A DNA stretch of 64,000 nucleotides from Geomonas ferrireducens (GCF_004917065.1 NZ_SSYA01000001.1:1434161-1498160), one strand, 5' to 3'. Shown: positions 46,598 through 56,801, numbered from the stretch's first letter. Translations and numbers: made by a program. The notes: generated by a model not told the origin, from the sequence alone.

Positions 46598-46612
46598 TTT
46601 TTTTCACCGAAT

Positions 46613-46629
46613 AGTTGTATGAAGCAACT
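46613..46629. promoter_or_regulatory. MarR-type operator copy 2
   Basis: AGTTGTATGAAGCAACT, with 5-bp inverted arms AGTTG/CAACT and a 7-nt spacer, 21 bp before the MFS transporter start. Confidence 0.65.
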
Positions 46630-46649
46630 TTCGGCGCAGTGAGGTTTCG

Positions 46650-47888
46650 ATGAACCAAGTTTCAAAGCCGGCACCACTCCACCCCTCTCAGATGAGCCGG
46701 CGCCAGATGGCCGTCTTCGTGCTCATCTTAGGCGCCCTGACCGCTTTTTCCGCCATGTCCATAGACATGTACCTTCCCGCCTTCCCGCAGATGGCGCGCG
46801 ATCTCCACGTCCCGCTCAGCACGGTGCAGCTCTCCGTCTCCGCCTTTCTCTTCGGCTCGGCGCTGGGGCAGCTCTTCTACGGACCGCTCGCGGACCGCTG
46901 GGGAAGGCGTACGCCGCTTCTGCTCGGGCTGTCGCTGTACGTTGCCTCGACCATCGGCTGCGCGCTGATACACTCGGGAACCGCTCTTTTGCTCTGGCGC
47001 GTGATGATGGCGCTCGGGGGCGGGGCGGGGATGGTGATTTCCCGTGCGGTGGTGCGTGACCTTTACGACACGGCGGAGGCGGCGCGGATGTTTTCGCTGC
47101 TCATGCTGGTGATGGGGCTTGCGCCGATTTTGGCGCCGCTTGCCGGGGGACAGCTGCTCCTCTTCACCGGCTGGAGGGGGATCTTCGTCTTCTTGAGCAT
47201 CTTCGGCCTTGCCTCCCTTGTGGCGGCGGCCGTGGCCCTTCCCGAGTCGCTCCCCCCGGAGCGGCGCGTAAAAAGAAGCACAGCCGACATGGTGGCCGTC
47301 TACGGCCACCTGCTGAAAAACCGCCGCTACCTGCGCTACGCGATCGGGCTTGGCTGCGTGGCCGGGGTCAACTTCTCCTACATCTCCGGCGCCCCCTTCG
47401 TCTTCATCGAGCTGCACGGCCTTTCCCCGCAGTTCTTCGGCGTCTTCTTCGGCGTCAACGCCTGCGGCCTGATCGGCGCCTCGCAGATGAACCGCCGCCT
47501 GCTGCGCCGCTACGCCCCGAGACGCATAGCACTCTTCGCCTTTCTGACCGCCGGGGTGTCCGGCACCCTCCTCATCGCTGCGGCCGCGACCGGCTTCGGC
47601 GGGTTCCCGCTGCAGATGCTGTTCATCTTCGTCTGCCTCTGCATGACCGGCCTTCTTTACCCGAACATAACGGCGCTCGCGCTGGCCCCCTTCGACAAGG
47701 CAGCCGGGAGCGCTTCGGCCCTCCTTGGAACCATCCAGTACCTCCTGGGCGCCTCCGGCGGGGCGCTCGTCGGGGCGATCCACGACGGGACCGCGGTCCC
47801 CATGACTGCTACGATGGCGCTTTGCGGCGTGCTGGGACTGGTCGCGGTGATGACCGCCGGTGGGGAGTCGGAGCGCCCGCACGCCTAG
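46650..47888 (+). CDS. Bcr/CflA-type multidrug efflux MFS transporter
   Basis: 412 residues, twelve membrane helices. GTGAGG lies before the ATG. The Bcr/CflA pattern is visible: SAMSIDMYLPAFPQMARDL in helix 1, then GQLFYGPLADRWGRRTPLL, the MFS motif A, and RVMMALGGGAGMVISRAVVRD in helix 4-5. These are proton-driven drug exporters of the inner membrane. Controlled probably by the MarR protein encoded 50 bp upstream. Substrate unknown. Confidence 0.94.
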   Translation: MNQVSKPAPLHPSQMSRRQMAVFVLILGALTAFSAMSIDMYLPAFPQMARDLHVPLSTVQLSVSAFLFGSALGQLFYGPLADRWGRRTPLLLGLSLYVASTIGCALIHSGTALLLWRVMMALGGGAGMVISRAVVRDLYDTAEAARMFSLLMLVMGLAPILAPLAGGQLLLFTGWRGIFVFLSIFGLASLVAAAVALPESLPPERRVKRSTADMVAVYGHLLKNRRYLRYAIGLGCVAGVNFSYISGAPFVFIELHGLSPQFFGVFFGVNACGLIGASQMNRRLLRRYAPRRIALFAFLTAGVSGTLLIAAAATGFGGFPLQMLFIFVCLCMTGLLYPNITALALAPFDKAAGSASALLGTIQYLLGASGGALVGAIHDGTAVPMTATMALCGVLGLVAVMTAGGESERPHA

Positions 47889-48104
47889 ATCATGCCGCTG
47901 CCTTGCCGAGCCATCTCCCTGAATTGCGGTGGCAGCGGCAGTATTTCCCGTTGCGCAAAACCGATGCTCCGTCTCTCCCGCCAGACATTAATTGCCGCTT
48001 ACTGGCAATGCATTCCGTATACGATTAATAATAAGTAAATAATGTTGTCTCAGGATAGGCGGGTGATACTCTTTGTTGGCTTACATCTAACAAGGAGGTG
48101 CTTC

Positions 48105-50177
48105 ATGGAACAAGTGTATCGGTCGCTCAAGAGTATCGTTGTACTTGCGGTGTTGTGCTCCCTGCTGGCAGCCTGTGGCGGTGGCGGATCCTCCTCCTCT
48201 TCGACCACGGTGAACGGCGTCGCCTCGAAAGGGCCGATCAAGGACGGTGTTGTTGAGGTGTACGCCGTCAACGCCGACGGGACCCGCGGAAAGCTTCTCG
48301 GCACAGGTACGACCGGTTCCGACGGCACGTACAAGGTGCAGAACCTCTCCTACAAGGGAAACCTCATCGTGATCGTGACCGGCGGCACCTACTTCGACGA
48401 GGCGACAGGGATGGCAGGCGTCCCCAACACCGTGCTGAAGGCGGCGCTTTCCGGTGCAACCGGCTCAGTAAACGTGGCGATAACCCCGCTTACCGATGTC
48501 GCCTTCAAGCAGATGAGTTCCGCTGCGGGAGGCTTCACCAAGGCGAACATAGACCACAGTAACGCCGTGGTGAGCACCGCGTTCGGCGTGAACATCATCG
48601 GCACCCAACCGGTCGACGTCACCGACGCGACCAAGGTGGCCTCGGCTTCGAGCCAGACGGCCGTGGACTACGGCGTGGCTCTCGCCGCCATCTCCCAGAT
48701 GGTTAAAAACGGCGACGCGAGCGACGTGAAAGACGCCATCGCCATGATCCAGGCGGACCTCTCCGCCGAAACCCCGAAGCTCTCGTCGACCGGCGGCGCC
48801 CTCACCCAGGCGATCGTCGCATTGACCAGCGGCCCCGACCCGATGCTCGCCCCGACCATCACCACCGAAACAACCTCCATGTACGACACCATCCAGCATT
48901 TCACCGACAGCGAGGTGAATCCCCCCGCGAACCCGGACGGCGTGGCGCAGGCGAAGGCCATGGTAAGCGACCTGCGCAACACGGTGCTCACCGTGGTCGA
49001 CTACCACACAGGCGACGTGGGTAACACGCTGAAAACCCCGTTCGACACCACCGCCGCCGAGCTGCAGACCACGGTCGGCCCCGAGCTCTCAAGCGTAGGC
49101 GACCTTGTGGGCTGGGTGGTCACCTCGATCGGCAGCACCACGGGCATCACCCCGGGAACGACCTATAATTTCACAGATCCGGAGAAGCATCCCGGGCAGA
49201 CGCTCACCATCGTTACCGGCAGCACCGGCACCACGGCGACGGTCAGCATCGTCACCGACGCGAGCGTGACCCTGCTCTCCGGCACCATCTCGGTCAACGA
49301 CGTCAACCTGCCGACGAGCGGGAGCGTCAACTTTACTACCTTGAAGACGGCAAGCGGCGGCAACGCCACCATGACCGCCTCTTACAGCGCAGCCGTTTCC
49401 GACACGACCATGGCCATTACCTTCAGGGGGAAACTCACCTCGCCCTCGGCATCATTTGATTTCGATGACAGCGCGAGCAACAGAAAGCTGACCTTCACCC
49501 TCACCCAGAACCCGACCATGCCGGACAGCGTCATGCTCACCAAGGCCTACTTCAGCGGTGTTGCGACAAGCTCCACGGCCCGTGTCACCGGCAGCATCAA
49601 TATCCCGACGCTCGTGTGGAACTCCAACATAAGCCCCAACGAGGGGAACGCCACCATACCGACCCAGGCCACCTTCAGCGGTAAGATCGAGGCGCTGAAC
49701 CAGGGCGCCGTCACCATGACGCTGCAGGGAACCCTGACCGGGACCTTCTCCAACGCGGGCAGCTACAACCCGACCATCGCGGACGGCCCGGGCAATTTCC
49801 CGCAGTGGAGCGGCACCTTCAACGGCTCCCTGGTGGCCGGCAACGGCGTCAATATCTCGGCCATGCTGAAGGCAAGCATGTCGACTTACCAGGTGATCAC
49901 CTTCGAGGTGAAGTACACGAGAACGTTGGCCAACGACACGACCATCTGGCTGGACTGCAACGGAACCTACAACGTCTTTACGGAGGTGACTTCGGGGACC
50001 ATCACGAACCAGGCGGGCCTTCATGGCACCTTCGTTAACGACAAAAGCAAGCCGACCGACAGCAGGTTTAGCGGGACCATCGAGACAGGCGGCGGTGCCG
50101 AGGTCGCCACTTTCTCGAGCCCGGTCGGCGTCCCGAGGGTGACCTACGACGACAGCTACTTCGAAACGCTGATCTAG
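48105..50177 (+). CDS. Large Gly/Ser/Thr-rich lipoprotein
   Basis: 690 residues from ATG 48105, with AAGGAGGTG upstream. Lipobox LLAAC followed by GGGGSSSSS marks a lipoprotein with a flexible linker. Residues about 35-125 look like a carboxypeptidase-regulatory or Ig-like domain (GVASKGPIKDGVVEVYAVN). The rest is beta-rich, Thr/Ser/Asn-rich, with strands repeating LTFTLTQNP-type and TMTLQGTLTG-type patterns. Probably a surface-exposed or envelope adhesion-type protein. A barrel protein gene follows after 33 bp and is likely cotranscribed. Confidence 0.8.
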   Translation: MEQVYRSLKSIVVLAVLCSLLAACGGGGSSSSSTTVNGVASKGPIKDGVVEVYAVNADGTRGKLLGTGTTGSDGTYKVQNLSYKGNLIVIVTGGTYFDEATGMAGVPNTVLKAALSGATGSVNVAITPLTDVAFKQMSSAAGGFTKANIDHSNAVVSTAFGVNIIGTQPVDVTDATKVASASSQTAVDYGVALAAISQMVKNGDASDVKDAIAMIQADLSAETPKLSSTGGALTQAIVALTSGPDPMLAPTITTETTSMYDTIQHFTDSEVNPPANPDGVAQAKAMVSDLRNTVLTVVDYHTGDVGNTLKTPFDTTAAELQTTVGPELSSVGDLVGWVVTSIGSTTGITPGTTYNFTDPEKHPGQTLTIVTGSTGTTATVSIVTDASVTLLSGTISVNDVNLPTSGSVNFTTLKTASGGNATMTASYSAAVSDTTMAITFRGKLTSPSASFDFDDSASNRKLTFTLTQNPTMPDSVMLTKAYFSGVATSSTARVTGSINIPTLVWNSNISPNEGNATIPTQATFSGKIEALNQGAVTMTLQGTLTGTFSNAGSYNPTIADGPGNFPQWSGTFNGSLVAGNGVNISAMLKASMSTYQVITFEVKYTRTLANDTTIWLDCNGTYNVFTEVTSGTITNQAGLHGTFVNDKSKPTDSRFSGTIETGGGAEVATFSSPVGVPRVTYDDSYFETLI

Positions 50178-50210
50178 CCTTTCAAGCAGCACCTCCTGAA
50201 GGAAACCCCG

Positions 50211-51389
50211 ATGAACCATGCATTGCAGGGAGGCCGCAAGGCCTCCCTTTTCCTGCCCCTTTTGAGAGCTGCCGCACTCCTTTGCATCTCCATCATCTTT
50301 GCGGCGTCGCCGGCCCGGGGCGCCGTGCCGATGAGCGGCTTCAATCCCGCCCTGCTTGCCGGGCATAAGGATGGAGCCTTTCTGGAAGCTTCGGCCTTCG
50401 CCGCGGACACGGTGCTACCGGTCATGAGCATCATCGATGACAGCTGGAGGGGGCGCTTCACACCGAAGGAGCACAACCTGGCCGACCTGTACTGGTATGC
50501 GGGAAGCGGGGTGGTGGCGCGCCAATGGCGGGTGGCGGCATTCAACCGCGGCGAGCTCTTCGTCGACAGCAACCGTGATTCCATCGAGTTCATCTACAGT
50601 GTGAAGAAGAAGCTCGACCTGACCACGGGGCGCCGCTACCAGGCGGACATCAGGATGAGGGGATGGACGGCAAGCGGCGTCGAGGTCTCGCGGGGTGCGA
50701 GCCTGGACGGACTGCTCCCGGGGCTCTGCGCCGGGCTCACCCTGCGCGTCATGACGCCGCACTACCTGCAGTACGGCTCCATGAACGGCGCGGTTACCGC
50801 GACCGGATCGAAAAGCTACGACTACGACTTGTACCTCGACTACGCCTACGGGCACAACATCCTCTACCGCGTGGACGACGAGACGCTCGGGTGGGGGTAC
50901 GGTTACAGCGCGGACCTTGGGGCGAGCTACCGCAGGGGAGGGTGGCACGCCGAGCTGCTCGTGAGGGACCTCGCCGGCACTCTCATGTGGGATTCGGTCC
51001 CCTACACGAAGGCCTATGCGGTCAATCCGACATCGACGACCGCGCCGAACGGGTATCAGGACTTCACCCCGAGCATCAGCGGGTACGAGGGGAAAAAGAG
51101 CCTGCGGCAGACGATTCCGGTGAAGACCGACCTCTCGCTCGGTTACGACTACGGGAGTCTGAGCGCCGGGGGGACCTGCATCTTCGTGCAGGGGAGGCCG
51201 CGGACCTGGCTCTCGGCAGACTATCGCTTCACCGGGGTTGATCTCTCCCTCGCCTACAACATCGACTACGCAGCCTTAAGCCTCGCCGTAGCAAGCCACG
51301 GCTTCAAGGTGGGGGCTACCCTAAGCGACCCCAACCCGCGCGATGCGCGCGCCCTCGGCGCGGAGCTTTCCTACCTTTACTCCTGGTAG
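50211..51389 (+). CDS. Outer-membrane beta-barrel protein
   Basis: 392 residues. A signal peptide with a long basic N-region (ends near SPARGA) is followed by alternating aromatic strands (YDYDLYLDYAYGHNI, WGYGYSADLGASY) and the terminal AELSYLYSW, a C-terminal aromatic barrel signal. No named family. It directly follows the large lipoprotein gene, so the two may form an outer-membrane complex. A terminator follows. Confidence 0.82.
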   Translation: MNHALQGGRKASLFLPLLRAAALLCISIIFAASPARGAVPMSGFNPALLAGHKDGAFLEASAFAADTVLPVMSIIDDSWRGRFTPKEHNLADLYWYAGSGVVARQWRVAAFNRGELFVDSNRDSIEFIYSVKKKLDLTTGRRYQADIRMRGWTASGVEVSRGASLDGLLPGLCAGLTLRVMTPHYLQYGSMNGAVTATGSKSYDYDLYLDYAYGHNILYRVDDETLGWGYGYSADLGASYRRGGWHAELLVRDLAGTLMWDSVPYTKAYAVNPTSTTAPNGYQDFTPSISGYEGKKSLRQTIPVKTDLSLGYDYGSLSAGGTCIFVQGRPRTWLSADYRFTGVDLSLAYNIDYAALSLAVASHGFKVGATLSDPNPRDARALGAELSYLYSW

Positions 51390-51412
51390 CTCCGCTCGTC
51401 TGGGCGGGGACG

Positions 51413-51450
51413 AAAAAAGGCGCCCTGCCGCAAGCGGGACGCCTTTTTTT
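51413..51450 (+). terminator. Bidirectional terminator
   Basis: AAAAAAGGCG/CGCCTTTTTTT arms enclose a second CCCTGC/GCGGG pairing, between the barrel gene and the convergent protoglobin gene. Confidence 0.88.
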
Positions 51451-51467
51451 GCGGCCGTTTTCCGGCG

Positions 51468-52367
51468 TCAGTGCGCGGAGACGCTCTGGCTTTTTGCAAC
51501 CAGGTAGTAGACGATCCCCAGGATGAGGAGCGTTCCGGCGAGGAAAGCCTGGGTCTCCAGGGCGTCGTGGCGCAGGGTCGAGATCAGGATCTCCCGGATC
51601 AGGGCGACGATGATCACGCCGATGAAGATCAGGATGTTGAACTTGCCCCCCTTGAGCGTCTTTATCTCGTTGTCCATGAGCTCGATCATCATCCAGAGGA
51701 TGAGCAGCGAGCCGAGCGCGGAGAGGATCCCCTTCTCGAAGTTCCCCTGGAAGATGTGGACCAGGTCCCAGAAGAAGAGGGTCACCACGGAGAGGGAGAC
51801 GCCGGTGAGCGCTATGACGAGGATGAGGTTCAAGCCGTAGGTGAAGCGCTCCGCGGCATGGATCAGCTTGGACTCGAGCTTGTGCGAGACAAAGACCTTG
51901 CGCAGCTCCTCTTCCTGGTAGGAGGTGCTCATGATGTCCAGGTTGATGTCCAGGATCTTCTCGACCGCGACGCGGTACTTGCGCCGGACCGCGATGTCGG
52001 GGAAGCTCGCCTGCAGCATCTCGATGAGGAAGCGGCGCACCACGTTCATCGCGGCGTTGACGTAATGGGCGCTCACCTTGATGCGTACGTGGGCCTGGCC
52101 GATGGCCTGGAGGGTGAGCATGTACTCGTTGTCGTAGTGCCCCGAGAAAAGGGAGAGGAACCAATCGGAATGGGTTTTCTTGAGCCGGGCGAGGTCTTTA
52201 GGGTCGCGCAGGAAGACGGCGGTTTCCGGGATCTTCAGAAGGTAGGAGTAGAACTCCTCGACCATGGCCTGGCTGTTCTCCTGCGCGAGCGGGAAAAGCT
52301 CTTTGAGCTGTTCGGCGTCGGTTTCGGTGAAGTAATAGTGGTTCTTTATTTCCTGCATTGTAAGCAT
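51468..52367 (-). CDS. Protoglobin-PsiE fusion membrane protein
   Basis: 299 residues from MLTMQEIKNHYYF (GGGAG 9 nt upstream); two earlier in-frame ATGs add up to 7 residues. Residues about 5-165 are a protoglobin sensor domain (FYSYLLKIPETAVFL, GQAHVRIKVSAHYVNAAM), His of GQAHVRI being the likely haem ligand. The C-terminal part has four membrane helices with the PsiE pattern (LILVIALTGVSLSV, LGSLLILWMMIELMDNEIK). It would sense oxygen or another gas at the membrane. Output unknown. Confidence 0.85.
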   Translation of the reverse strand: MLTMQEIKNHYYFTETDAEQLKELFPLAQENSQAMVEEFYSYLLKIPETAVFLRDPKDLARLKKTHSDWFLSLFSGHYDNEYMLTLQAIGQAHVRIKVSAHYVNAAMNVVRRFLIEMLQASFPDIAVRRKYRVAVEKILDINLDIMSTSYQEEELRKVFVSHKLESKLIHAAERFTYGLNLILVIALTGVSLSVVTLFFWDLVHIFQGNFEKGILSALGSLLILWMMIELMDNEIKTLKGGKFNILIFIGVIIVALIREILISTLRHDALETQAFLAGTLLILGIVYYLVAKSQSVSAH

Positions 52368-52959
52368 TTTATTCATCTCCCGTGACATCAGCTACAAGAC
52401 CAGAAATTGCATGACTAGCCGTAAAACTGTAAAATATTAAGAGAGCTTACCATGTCAACAGTACTTGTCACTGCCGTATACGTTGGTTGACAGTAAAACC
52501 TGAAGGAGATGGGCGCCCAAAGAAGGCCTCAAACTTTCATGTGCTGCTGTTGGGATCTCGGGAGCCAGGCGAGCGGCACTAAATGAGGCCAAACTCAGGG
52601 CGCAAACGTTTATATGTATCAAGTTTAATGGGTAAGGTGTTTTCCTGTGGGCTCTGTTTACCGCTTAGGCAACGTAAAGGGGTAAAGATTTAGCGCTCTT
52701 CGCTTCATGTGGGTGGTTCCACCCAGTTCTGGCAGCTGTGATTTGAATCACATTAATTTTATGTCATGCAATATCGCCTTTTGGGGGCTCGTAAGTACCT
52801 TGTATTTTTGTGCTAAGAGGCAACCGGACGTGGCTTGGCAAATGATGGAGGCGCTTCTTTGGAACGTACTTTGCTTACTTAAGTTATCGTGTTTGCTGCC
52901 GATAAGGGGAAGACATTTCTTTGGTCCGCGGCAACTCATATTTACCAGTGAGGGAAGTG
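52368..52959. other. Gene-less stretch between protoglobin and CZB genes
   Basis: About 590 bp, mostly AT-rich. TTGACA occurs at 52488 but without a good -10. No gene, repeat or known RNA recognised. Confidence 0.55.
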
Positions 52960-53319
52960 ATGGATAAACAGGAGATAAACAACGCCATAAGTGAACATGC
53001 CTTGTATAAGTACAGACTCAACGAGGTGATAGCCAAAGGGGAACTGGAAAGCCCCAAGGGGCCATGCACCGAGCATGACTGTGCTTTCGGCAAATGGTTC
53101 TACGGCAGCGAAATCCCTCCCCGGCACCGTGCCTCCGCCTACTACCAGAGGGTGAAGGAACTGCACGCCGAGTTTCACAAGGTGGCCTGCAACGTGGCCC
53201 ATATGGCGGTCGATGGAGATCGCGAGGGGGCGCAGCGGATGATGGAACTGGATGGGGAATTCAGCCTTATATCGAACCGGATGATGGAAGCGCTGATCAA
53301 ATGGAGAGACAACATTTAG
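52960..53319 (+). CDS. CZB (chemoreceptor zinc-binding) domain protein
   Basis: 119 residues from ATG 52960 (MDKQEINNAIS), with GAGGGAAG upstream. The whole protein is one CZB domain: AISEHALYKYRL with the first His, CAFGKWFYG with Cys, and VKELHAEFHKVACNVAHM with the later His residues; these bind zinc. Such domains sense zinc or hypochlorous acid and usually sit on chemoreceptors or cyclases; a free-standing one is less common. It lies 150 bp before a hybrid kinase and may act with it. Confidence 0.85.
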   Translation: MDKQEINNAISEHALYKYRLNEVIAKGELESPKGPCTEHDCAFGKWFYGSEIPPRHRASAYYQRVKELHAEFHKVACNVAHMAVDGDREGAQRMMELDGEFSLISNRMMEALIKWRDNI

Positions 53320-53469
53320 CTTTTTGATGAAAATGATTAAACTCAGCCTGCCGGGTGCCGATGAATGAGTCAGGGAGAGCGTCGCTTGCATAGCGTGCTC
53401 TACGTGACATTGTGATGAGTGATCAGCAGGGTGAGCCACCCTGCGTGCAGTATCGGGCCGGGTGATTTG

Positions 53470-56400
53470 ATGCAAAGCAAGACAAAGGGTTGTCTTTTTA
53501 AAAAGTATGGTCTCTTCTCCATTGCCGTCTGGACCGTGGTCATCGTGACGCTGGCCGCGACGGCGGTGACCGGCGACCGCAAGCAGATGCTCCAGCGGGC
53601 CGAAGACGAGGCCCGCGACTACTTCCGCCTAAATCTGCAGTACCGCGCCTGGGCCGCCAGCATGGGAGGGGTCTACGTTCCCGCCGGGAAGGCCGCCCCC
53701 AATCCCTATCTCACCGTTGCCCGCCGCGACGTCGCCACCACCGACGGGATGCGGCTTACCCTGGTCAACCCGGCCTACCTGACGCGCATGGTCTTTGCGA
53801 CGGTCCCCTCCCCGCGCCGGGCGCCACACCTCCCCCTTGTCACCAGCAGGATCACCAGTCTGAAACCCGTAAACCCCGTGAACGCCCCGGACCCCTGGGA
53901 ACGGGAGAGCCTGCTCGCCTTCGAGCGGGGTGAGTCCCGGGAGCGGTCCCAGGTTGCTACTATCGCCGGGGCTCCCTACCTTCGTTTCATCTCCGCCTTC
54001 GTGACCGAAACCTCCTGCCTCACCAGCCACCGCGCGCCGGGTGACCGGGAGGGGGTGGTGCGCGGTGCCCTGGTCATCTCGGTTCCCCTGGTGGCACGCC
54101 TGGAGCAGCAGGCGGCAAGCGACCGGAACACGGTCGGGCGCTACTTCCTGCTTTGGGTGCTCGGTACCGCAGGCATCGCGGTATCGTCACGGCGCCGTTT
54201 CGAGGACACGCGGCGGCTCCTGGCAAACGAGCAGAAGTTCCGCACGGTGTGCGACTGGACCCAGGACTGGGAATACTGGGTCGGACCGGACGGGGCGATC
54301 AGGTACATGTCCCCTTCCTGCATCGAACTCACCGGCTATGCGAGGGAGGAGTTCCAGGAGGAACCGGAGCTTTTGTACCGGGTGGTGCACCACGATTTCA
54401 GGGAGAGCCTGAGGGCGCTGCACCAAGAGATCCACGACCCGTCCCTGCCGGCACGAACGCTGGAGGTGCCCATCCTGACCCGCGGCGGAGAGCTGCGCTG
54501 GATCCAGCACCTGTGCCGCCCCATCTTCGAGGAAGGGGTATTTCTCGGCCTTAGGGCCTCGAACCGGGACATCACGCGGCAGCGGCAGGACACCGAGAAG
54601 ATCAGGCTCAGCGAGTCGCGCCTCGTCACCCTTTTGGGGATCCTGCAGTACCCGTCCGAGACGGTCCAGGGCTTCCTGGACAACGCGCTCGAAGAAGCGA
54701 TTCGGCTCACCGGAAGCAGGGTCGGGTTCATCGGCCATTACGACGAGGAGCGCGGAGAGTTCACCCTGAACTGCTGGTCGCGCGACGTCATGCGGGAATG
54801 CGGCCTCCCCGAGCGGGAGATTATGTGCACCCTGGAACAGACCGGGCTTTGGGGTGAGGTGGTACGCCAGCGCAGGGCGGTCGTCGTGAACGATTACGCC
54901 GCGGAGAGCGCGCTTAAGAAGGGGTATCCGCAAGGGCACGCGCATCTTAGCCGCTTCATGAGCATCCCGGTCTTCAGCGGCGACCGGATCGTCGCCGTGG
55001 TCGGCATGGCCAACAAGGAAGGGGATTACGACGACACCGACGTGCTGCAGTTGACCCTCCTCATGGAATCGGTCTGGAAGTCGGTAGCGAACAAGCGGGC
55101 GGAGCAGGATTTGCTGGAAAGCAACGAGCGCTTTGCCGCGGCGTTCAACAACGCCCCCCTCATGCTGGCGGTCAGTTCGCTGGAGGATGGGGTCTACCTC
55201 GAGGTGAATCAGCGCTTCCTGGATGCGGTGCAGTGGAGCCGGGACGAGGTGATAGGGAAGCGCTCGGTGGACTTGGGGCTCGTGACGCAGACCCAGCGTG
55301 ATCAAGTGAAAGAGCTCATGCTGAGGGAGGGGCGGATCAAGGATCTGGAACTTACCCTCTACGCGAGCACGGGGCGGCCGGTGCTCTGCCGGATGTGGAC
55401 CGAGACCATCGCGGTGGGGGGAGAGAAGCGGCTTTTGACCATCATCCTGGACATCACGGAGCAGCGGCGCGTCGAGCAGCAGTTCCTGCAGGCGCAGAAG
55501 ATGGAGTCGGTCGGCCAACTGGCCGGCGGGGTCGCCCACGACTTCAACAACATGCTGAGCGTCATCCTGGGGCATGCCGAGCTAGGACTCATGGACGAGG
55601 AACTCGCCGAAGGGCAGCGCAGGCACCTTGAGGCGATCCTGGACGCCGCCAACCGCTCTTCCAGCATCACGCGACAGCTTCTGACCTTCGCCAGACGCCA
55701 GAACGTGCTCCCCAGGGTGATCGAGGTGAACGAGGCGGTGGCCGGGATGCTTAAGATGCTGGGGCGGCTTATCGGCGAGGAGATCGAGCTGCTCTGGATA
55801 CCCGGGGAAAGGGCGGGGCGCGTCAACATCGATCCCTCCCAGGTGGACCAGCTCCTCGCCAACCTCTGCGTCAACGCGCGCGACGCCATCGCGGGCGTCG
55901 GCCGGATCACCATCAGCACGCAAAACGCGACACTGTCGGATAACCCGCTTGATGCCGCCTCCGGGCTCGCCCCCGGCAGGTACGTGCTCCTCTCGGTGAG
56001 CGATACCGGGCAGGGGATGGCCGGGACGGTCCTCGACCGTATCTTCGAGCCCTTCTACACGACGAAGGAACCGGGAAAGGGGACTGGACTCGGGCTCGCC
56101 ACGGTCTTCGGCATCGTGAAGCAAAACGGGGGCGGGATCAAGGTGCAGAGCACCCCGGGCGAGGGGACCACCTTCCGTATCTACCTTCCGTCCGTCCCGG
56201 ATGAAGAGGGAGGGAGCAGTGGCGAGGCGGAGGTGTCCTACATGAAGGGGGACGAAAGCATCCTCGTCGTGGAGGATGAGCTCTGGGTGCGCGAGATGGT
56301 TTCCGACATGCTGGTCAAGCTTGGGTATCGGGTCACCGTCGCCTCGACCCCGGATGAGGCGCTTGCGGCGGTCTCCCGGCTGGAGCGGGCCCCTGAGCTG

Positions 56401-56622
56401 CTCATCACCGACGTGATCATGCCGGGGATGAACGGCAGCGACCTGGCGCTGAGACTCGGGGCCGCGAACCCCGGCGTCAAGACCCTGTTCATGTCCGGCT
56501 ACGCCTCGGACTTCATCGCCCGCCACGGTGTCATCAACGAGGGGGTGCATTTCCTTCCCAAACCGTTCACCCTCCCCACCCTCGCCGCCAAGGTGCGCGA
56601 GGTGCTCGACGGCGCCGGTTAG
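53470..56622 (+). CDS. Hybrid histidine kinase: DUF3365-like-PAS-GAF-PAS-HisKA-HATPase-REC
   Basis: About 1050 residues from ATG 53470. One membrane helix (15-35), then a DUF3365/Tll0287-like sensor (NLQYRAWAASMGGVYVPAG, RLTLVNPAYLTRMV). Relatives usually carry a CxxCH haem motif at this point; here it reads Cys183-Leu-Thr-Ser-His187, so the second Cys is missing. After a second helix near 240: PAS, GAF and PAS domains, then His690 in [12 protein letters not shown], the ATP domain with DTGQGMAGTVLDRIFEPFY, and a receiver with Asp981 in LLITDVIMPGMN. Signals unknown. Confidence 0.92.
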   Translation: MQSKTKGCLFKKYGLFSIAVWTVVIVTLAATAVTGDRKQMLQRAEDEARDYFRLNLQYRAWAASMGGVYVPAGKAAPNPYLTVARRDVATTDGMRLTLVNPAYLTRMVFATVPSPRRAPHLPLVTSRITSLKPVNPVNAPDPWERESLLAFERGESRERSQVATIAGAPYLRFISAFVTETSCLTSHRAPGDREGVVRGALVISVPLVARLEQQAASDRNTVGRYFLLWVLGTAGIAVSSRRRFEDTRRLLANEQKFRTVCDWTQDWEYWVGPDGAIRYMSPSCIELTGYAREEFQEEPELLYRVVHHDFRESLRALHQEIHDPSLPARTLEVPILTRGGELRWIQHLCRPIFEEGVFLGLRASNRDITRQRQDTEKIRLSESRLVTLLGILQYPSETVQGFLDNALEEAIRLTGSRVGFIGHYDEERGEFTLNCWSRDVMRECGLPEREIMCTLEQTGLWGEVVRQRRAVVVNDYAAESALKKGYPQGHAHLSRFMSIPVFSGDRIVAVVGMANKEGDYDDTDVLQLTLLMESVWKSVANKRAEQDLLESNERFAAAFNNAPLMLAVSSLEDGVYLEVNQRFLDAVQWSRDEVIGKRSVDLGLVTQTQRDQVKELMLREGRIKDLELTLYASTGRPVLCRMWTETIAVGGEKRLLTIILDITEQRRVEQQFLQAQKMESVGQLAGGVAHDFNNMLSVILGHAELGLMDEELAEGQRRHLEAILDAANRSSSITRQLLTFARRQNVLPRVIEVNEAVAGMLKMLGRLIGEEIELLWIPGERAGRVNIDPSQVDQLLANLCVNARDAIAGVGRITISTQNATLSDNPLDAASGLAPGRYVLLSVSDTGQGMAGTVLDRIFEPFYTTKEPGKGTGLGLATVFGIVKQNGGGIKVQSTPGEGTTFRIYLPSVPDEEGGSSGEAEVSYMKGDESILVVEDELWVREMVSDMLVKLGYRVTVASTPDEALAAVSRLERAPELLITDVIMPGMNGSDLALRLGAANPGVKTLFMSGYASDFIARHGVINEGVHFLPKPFTLPTLAAKVREVLDGAG

Positions 56623-56801
56623 CCCCGCAGTCCTGGAGGTGATGCGCGCGAGATCGCTCTGCGTCAGGCGCCGTTCCTGCTCCGATCCGCATGCCGACTG
56701 TTTTGCTTGGTTTAATTAGATCAAAAAAAGGTGAACTGAATCAAAAAACGTGGTAGTTTCACGGGCCTTTTTTTACTAATGAGCCAAGGAGAGCACCACA
56801 G

